This document shows, piece after piece, positions 5,550 to 8,350 of a stretch of 8,350 nucleotides of DNA. The notes under the pieces were generated by a model. That model saw only the letters and a list, made by a program, of their open reading frames with translations, made no database searches and was not told the origin of the DNA. Position numbers and translations under genes: made by a program. This DNA is from JAGOEF01 sp964511665. Its GTDB lineage: Bacteria; Bacteroidota; Bacteroidia; Bacteroidales; ML635J-15. Location of the stretch: the NCBI GenBank assembly GCA_964511665.1, contig CAZEHA010000083.1:1-8350 (forward strand). Reading direction: 5' to 3'. Each line of letters opens with the position of its first letter. Within the stretch, counting starts at the first letter, position 1.

Positions 5550-5879
5550 ATGGATCAAAAATTAGAACTTTTCGCAATTGTAGAACTTTTCGGCCATCAG
5601 CAGATAGCCGGGGCGGTAACAGAACAAACCGTTGGATCTTCAACATTCGTAAGAATTACGGTCCCCGAAACAAAAGCACAACCGACATTCGACCGGCTGG
5701 TTAATCCATCTGCTATTTATGCAATAAACCCGGTTACTCAGGAAGTAATGCAACTCATGGCAGAAAAAATAAATCAGAAGCCTATCGAGTCGTGGGATAT
5801 TCGAAAGATGACCGAAAAGCTTATGCTAAACGCTGCAGAGCACCGGAATTATAGAGTTGATGATGATAATGATTCTTAA
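5550..5879 (+). CDS. conserved-looking phage hypothetical protein
   Basis: This is a 109-residue protein with no known function. The N-terminal half is predicted beta-rich (LELFAIVELFGHQQIAGAV, then STFVRITVPET), with an ELFGHQ motif and NPSAIYAINPV near 52-62. The C-terminal half is helical and ends in an acidic DDDNDS tail. Similar small proteins with an 'IVELFGHQ.IAG.VTE' opening are, from memory, frequent in Bacteroidota prophages near replication genes; that would need a search to confirm. It starts 19 bases after the VapE-like gene and continues the operon. An acidic tail could suit interaction with a DNA-binding partner, but this is speculation. Confidence 0.65.
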   Translation: MDQKLELFAIVELFGHQQIAGAVTEQTVGSSTFVRITVPETKAQPTFDRLVNPSAIYAINPVTQEVMQLMAEKINQKPIESWDIRKMTEKLMLNAAEHRNYRVDDDNDS

Positions 5880-5891
5880 ATAACCAATTAC

Positions 5892-6293
5892 ATGAACTCA
5901 TCCACCTACCCAATGCTTCCAATGCCCAACATTTTCAAATCTAATCAGGATTTATACTTCAAATGCCATCGTGAAATTCTTGATTTCTGCGTTACGCCAT
6001 CATATTCGCATGGGTTTAAAGTAATACTTAAGCGAAACGTATCGTGCTATAAAAAAGGTCAAAAGGGTATTGTTCGGCCTTTCGATGCTCTGCAAATTGA
6101 GCAGCTCATTAAAGAATATCATAAGGAACTTGATTTACAAAATGGATTTGGACTACCAAATATGAACGCTACCTACGATTTTCATCCCATAGTAATTATT
6201 GATGGGAAAAAGTTTATCAGTATATGGCATACCCATGTTACCCAATTCGATTTTGAACGTGATTGCGAACAACTAAAACTTGAATTCGAATGA
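5892..6293 (+). CDS. hypothetical protein with SH3/KOW-like segment
   Basis: I do not recognise this 133-residue protein as a named family. Residues 42-63 (FKVILKRNVSCYKKGQKGIV) read like a small barrel strand pair with the 'KKGQKGIV' turn seen in KOW/SH3-like folds. Residues 98-113 form another strand pair (HPIVIIDGKKFISIWH) and the C-terminus is an acidic helix. A small nucleic-acid- or protein-binding barrel is possible. It begins 12 bases after the previous gene and shares an ATGA overlap (6290-6293) with the Cys/His-rich miniprotein gene, so the two are translationally coupled. Confidence 0.6.
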   Translation: MNSSTYPMLPMPNIFKSNQDLYFKCHREILDFCVTPSYSHGFKVILKRNVSCYKKGQKGIVRPFDALQIEQLIKEYHKELDLQNGFGLPNMNATYDFHPIVIIDGKKFISIWHTHVTQFDFERDCEQLKLEFE

Positions 6294-6451
6294 AATGCCT
6301 ACACTCCCACTGGGGTTGCGTATATCACGCCTGCATGACAAACGACTGCCAATTCAGGGAGGTAGTAAAGCACGACCGCACTTGGGGCGCCGGCCAGTGT
6401 GGTAAAAATCCAAAACCGAAATTAAGAACCAACCAAAAACACAACAAATGA
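6290..6451 (+). CDS. 53-residue Cys/His-rich miniprotein (putative Zn-binding)
   Basis: This frame starts at ATG 6290 and ends at TGA 6449-6451, with a 4-base ATGA overlap with both the upstream gene (6290-6293) and the downstream ASCH-type gene (6448-6451). That exact double coupling strongly supports it being translated, and it fills what would otherwise be a 154-base gap. The product has Cys at 3, 10, 15, 20 and 37 and His at 5, 7, 13 and 28 (MKCLHSHWGCVYHACMTNDC at the start), enough ligands for one or two Zn sites. A basic Lys-rich tail (KNPKPKLRTNQK) could bind nucleic acid. No family known to me. Metal binding is inferred from residue content only. Confidence 0.7.
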   Translation: MKCLHSHWGCVYHACMTNDCQFREVVKHDRTWGAGQCGKNPKPKLRTNQKHNK

Positions 6452-7074
6452 AACCAATTCCATTTAGTACCGATATGGTTAAAGCCATTTTGTCAGGTCA
6501 AAAAACAGTTACACGCCGATTAAACGGTCTCGAAAAAATAAACAGCGAACCCGGAGCCTGGTTGAATATAGGAATAACTCGAATAACTATCATTATTAAA
6601 GGCAAAATAACCCAAAAAATAAGGGCTAATTTTGTGCACCGGGTAAGTGGAGAAGTGGTTTATGTAAATTTCCCCTACGGTATAATCGATAGCTGGCTGT
6701 GGGTCCGCGAAAGCTTCTGTAAAACCGAATCAGGATACCTATACAAAGCCGATGGGAGCACCCTACCCGATGGCTACAGGTGGAAATCGGGCAGATTTAT
6801 GCCAAAAGAAGCTGCGCGAATACATCTTCAAATATCAAACTTAGATTGCCAGCGACTGCACAACATTAGTGATAACGATGCCGTTTGCGAAGGTGTAGAA
6901 CTGCTTTTTCCCCAGCATCTTTACAAAAACTACATGCCAGGCACCGAACCCCACGAAGGATTTAGTTATCCATCATCTTCATTCGAATCGCTGTGGCGAC
7001 ATATAAACGGTTCCGATTCATGGCAACATAATCCCTGGGTGTGGGTAATTAAGTTTACAGTAATCACCAAATAA
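6448..7074 (+). CDS. ASCH-domain-type phage protein
   Basis: The 208-residue protein follows the pattern of phage ASCH-like proteins. The opening MKPIPFSTDMVKAILSGQKT with KTVTRR at 19-24 is followed by WLWVRESF (83-90), YLYKADG (98-103), MPKEAARIHLQI (118-129) and LHNISDNDAVCEGV (137-150). It closes with FESLWRHINGSDSW and NPWVWVIKF (179-203). ASCH domains have a PUA-like beta-barrel and are expected to bind RNA or modified nucleic acids; some relatives hydrolyse modified cytidines. The start is fixed by its ATGA overlap with the Cys/His-rich miniprotein. In other phages such genes often sit next to radical SAM genes, as here, suggesting a joint nucleic-acid or nucleotide modification role; the substrate is unknown. 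Confidence 0.75.
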   Translation: MKPIPFSTDMVKAILSGQKTVTRRLNGLEKINSEPGAWLNIGITRITIIIKGKITQKIRANFVHRVSGEVVYVNFPYGIIDSWLWVRESFCKTESGYLYKADGSTLPDGYRWKSGRFMPKEAARIHLQISNLDCQRLHNISDNDAVCEGVELLFPQHLYKNYMPGTEPHEGFSYPSSSFESLWRHINGSDSWQHNPWVWVIKFTVITK

Positions 7075-7084
7075 AACCACTATC

Positions 7085-7576
7085 ATGCAAAAATCAAGAG
7101 AAGCCATCGACGGCCAGCAAAATGCAACAACAAAACACTTCAATGGAAAAGCAATCTATAACCCATCGGGCAAAGCCGGAGAATACATCCGTTGGGCGTG
7201 TAACTTTTACCGGGGCTGCAGTAACAATTGTTCGTATTGCTACCTGAAAAAAGGAGTTATGGCCCACAATTTAGGCGGAACAACAGTACAGTTAAAATCA
7301 TGCTTTAAAAATCCTGAGCATGCCATCGAAGTGTTTCGCAGCGAACTGATGAAAAACCTTCCTGATCTGCAACAACACGGCCTGTTTTTTTCGTTCACCA
7401 CCGACCCCATGCTCGAAGAAACTATTGACTTAACGGTTCAGGCTGTATCAATTTGCCAAAACCACAAAGTACCGGTTAAAATACTCACAAAAACTGCCTG
7501 GTGGCTCGATAACTTTCATCCATCGGCAAAGTATATGCGTTCGGTTGCGATTAAAGGCACGGACGTATCAATTTAA
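7085..7576 (+). CDS. radical SAM protein, SplB-like, truncated 5' part
   Basis: The 163-residue frame has the radical SAM cluster motif C45-x3-C49-x2-C52 (GCSNNCSYCYLKKG) for the [4Fe-4S] cluster and SAM. The SFTTDPMLEETI (103-114) and VPVKILTK (129-136) strands follow, typical of spore-photoproduct-lyase-like (SplB/Rv2578c-type) proteins, which are usually over 230 residues. After about residue 150 (KY) similarity stops and the frame ends in an unrelated tail (MRSVAIKGTDVSI). The expected continuation, AFGFTLTG onward, appears 590 bases later at 8124-8300. The gene was therefore disrupted, and the encoded barrel lacks its second half and is probably inactive, although the SAM-binding end is intact. 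It starts 10 bases after the ASCH gene, the last regular member of the operon. Confidence 0.75.
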   Translation: MQKSREAIDGQQNATTKHFNGKAIYNPSGKAGEYIRWACNFYRGCSNNCSYCYLKKGVMAHNLGGTTVQLKSCFKNPEHAIEVFRSELMKNLPDLQQHGLFFSFTTDPMLEETIDLTVQAVSICQNHKVPVKILTKTAWWLDNFHPSAKYMRSVAIKGTDVSI

Positions 7577-7641
7577 AACAAAACTTAGATAAATGGAAGA
7601 TAGTAACAGTACAGCACAAAACGCAACTGACGTATATATAA
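7535..7641. other. unexplained sequence between the broken radical SAM gene and the inserted segment
   Basis: These 107 bases match neither the radical SAM frame nor the inverted-repeat-bounded segment. They contain an imperfect inverted repeat (CGTTCGGTTGCG at 7538-7549, CGCAACTGACG at 7622-7632) and a GACGTAT direct repeat (7562-7568, 7629-7635). A 30-codon frame at 7593-7685 runs across the left inverted repeat of the insert and has no recognisable family. In an alternative frame, 7528-7551 reads KVYAFGCD, echoing the VAFGFTLTGCD start of the 3' fragment, so this may be a decayed or duplicated remnant. Confidence 0.4.
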
Positions 7642-8120
7642 TGTTAACGGTTGTTTATTATTTGATTATCAACAATTTAAATTAAAATATAATGAAAACA
7701 ATTAATGAAGAAATGGTAAAAATTACATCGAATGGTCAAACCTTTCATGTGAATAAAATGATTTTTCACTTTATAGAATTTTTGAAACTGCATGGTGATG
7801 ATGTTTCGGACATTACAACCATTATTAATGAATTTCAATCATTCTTAGACTATTGGGACGATTTCAAAAAGAGTAAAAAGGAAGCGACTTACAACAATAA
7901 GCATTTACAACGCTTCAATTTATTTCATACTATTAAACCAAAAACAGAATACGCTCACCAACAGGATTACAAAAACGGAAAACCAACACTTTACCCTATT
8001 TACAGAATTACAAACGGTACGGTTTATTCAATGGCTTGTGGCGGCAATTATCCGCTTAAAGACTGTATTCTCTATTTAGGTGACGGAACTACGATAGCGG
8101 CTCTTAAATAACCGTTAACA
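7642..8120. mobile_element. 479-bp segment with 16-bp terminal inverted repeats (putative non-autonomous insertion)
   Basis: TGTTAACGGTTGTTTA at 7642-7657 is repeated inverted at 8105-8120 with one mismatch. The segment encloses a single gene, and four bases after its right end the radical SAM reading frame resumes. No transposase, integrase or obvious target-site duplication is visible, and no attC palindrome follows the gene. The type of element and its means of movement are unknown; insertion of a non-autonomous element is the simplest reading. Confidence 0.5.
7692..8111 (+). CDS. hypothetical protein carried by the inserted segment
   Basis: I do not recognise this 139-residue protein. 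The N-terminal part is helical (KMIFHFIEFLKLHGDD at 22-37, then INEFQSFLDYWDDFKKSKKE). A His/Tyr-rich middle and a beta-rich C-terminal part follow (YPIYRITNGTVYSMACGG at 102-119, then DCILYLGDGTTIAALK). No catalytic motif, signal peptide or membrane helix is evident. Its base composition is visibly more A/T-rich than the preceding operon, consistent with separate origin. The stop codon lies inside the right inverted repeat, and the ATG is 34 bases inside the left one, so the gene fills the segment. An accessory cargo role such as defence, toxin or immunity is possible only by position. Confidence 0.6.
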   Translation: MKTINEEMVKITSNGQTFHVNKMIFHFIEFLKLHGDDVSDITTIINEFQSFLDYWDDFKKSKKEATYNNKHLQRFNLFHTIKPKTEYAHQQDYKNGKPTLYPIYRITNGTVYSMACGGNYPLKDCILYLGDGTTIAALK

Positions 8121-8123
8121 ACC

Positions 8124-8300
8124 AAATATGTAGCCTTTGGCTTTACACTCACCGGATGTGATAAATTGGAGCCCGGAGCCAATTCTAATAAAGTTCGAAT
8201 AGAAGCAATGAAAGAGCTGCACGATCGCGGATATAAAACTTTTGCCAGTATTGAACCTATAATTGATTTAAATCTTTCTTTAGATATGATTAAAGAGTAA
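8124..8300 (+). pseudogene. radical SAM protein, 3' fragment
   Basis: The frame opens with KYVAFGFTLTGCDKLEPGAN and continues through RIEAMKELHDRGYKTFASIE to PIIDLNLSLDMIKE and a stop at 8298-8300. 'GFTLTG.D.LEP.A..N..RIEAM..LH..G..TFASIEPIID' is the second half of the SplB-like radical SAM family whose first half is encoded at 7085-7534. No start codon or leader precedes it, so it is a remnant. It also ends too early: homologues normally continue with a further 40 or more residues after this point, implying a second break at about 8298. Confidence 0.75.
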
Positions 8301-8350
8301 ACTACTCCCCATTCCTTAGACCACTTTTTTGTATTCTTAATTGAAATCGT
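8298..8350. mobile_element. possible terminus of an insertion sequence running out of the window
   Basis: The radical SAM frame stops abruptly at TAAACTACTCCCC, followed by ATTCCTTAGACCACTTTTTTG. From memory this TCCCC...TAGACCA...TTTTT layout resembles IS3-family ends in Bacteroidota. Only about 50 bases are visible and no transposase can be read, so this is tentative. Confidence 0.25.

Noticed and set aside
7642..8120. Integron gene cassette
   Set aside because: There are GTTAAC motifs at the ends, but no attC-type palindrome of 55 bases or more follows the gene before the radical SAM frame resumes, and no integron integrase is present.
7535..8123. Group I/II intron or intein interrupting the radical SAM gene
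   Set aside because: No reverse transcriptase, homing endonuclease or intein motifs are present, the frame is closed by a stop, and the segment has DNA-type inverted ends.

Overview
The window looks like a piece of a Bacteroidota genome. Supporting signs are A/T-rich spacers, near absence of Shine-Dalgarno sequences, a Bacteroidota-type -7 promoter element (TAnnTTTG, exact on the minus strand at 1583-1590), a repressor with the LNWLLLGKGEP signature common in that phylum, and a small outer-membrane beta-barrel gene. Genus cannot be read from the sequence.

Layout. (1) 47-523: a secreted outer-membrane protein closed by a strong hairpin terminator (561-599). (2) 600-1086: no credible gene. It holds six GATTACTCGC-type palindromic repeats, three of them in a 52-bp tandem array, then a 127-bp block of nested palindromes whose outer hairpins act as oppositely directed terminators between two convergent genes. 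(3) 1087-2389: a regulatory switch. A leftward XRE-family repressor faces a rightward Cro-like DNA-binding protein and a LuxR-type regulator with a cysteine cluster. The spacer carries two identical-geometry 19-bp inverted repeats (AGTAAA-N7-TTTACT) that look like operators. (4) 2446-7074: a tightly packed rightward early operon, with 4-26 nt overlaps at many junctions. It encodes a DUF4406-like protein, several unknowns, a 24-residue membrane peptide, a possible replication-associated protein, a DnaC-like AAA+ ATPase, a VapE-like helicase, unknowns, a 53-residue Cys/His-rich miniprotein and an ASCH-type protein. (5) 7085-8350: a radical SAM gene broken into two pieces. Between them lie about 107 bp of unexplained sequence and a 479-bp segment bounded by 16-bp inverted repeats and carrying one unknown gene. 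The 3' piece is itself cut short near 8298, perhaps by another insertion.

Taken together, 1087-8300 reads as the lysogeny switch and early replication module of a temperate phage or phage-derived island. The repressor would hold the early operon off. Once derepressed, the ATPase and helicase would support replication while the accessory genes (deoxyribosyltransferase-like fold, ASCH, radical SAM, Zn-finger-like miniprotein) act on nucleic acids or nucleotides. No integrase, portal, terminase or tail gene lies in the window, so prophage status is inference and its left boundary is unknown. The most unusual points are the disrupted radical SAM locus, the twin operators, the translationally coupled Cys/His miniprotein and the palindrome-dense intergenic block.
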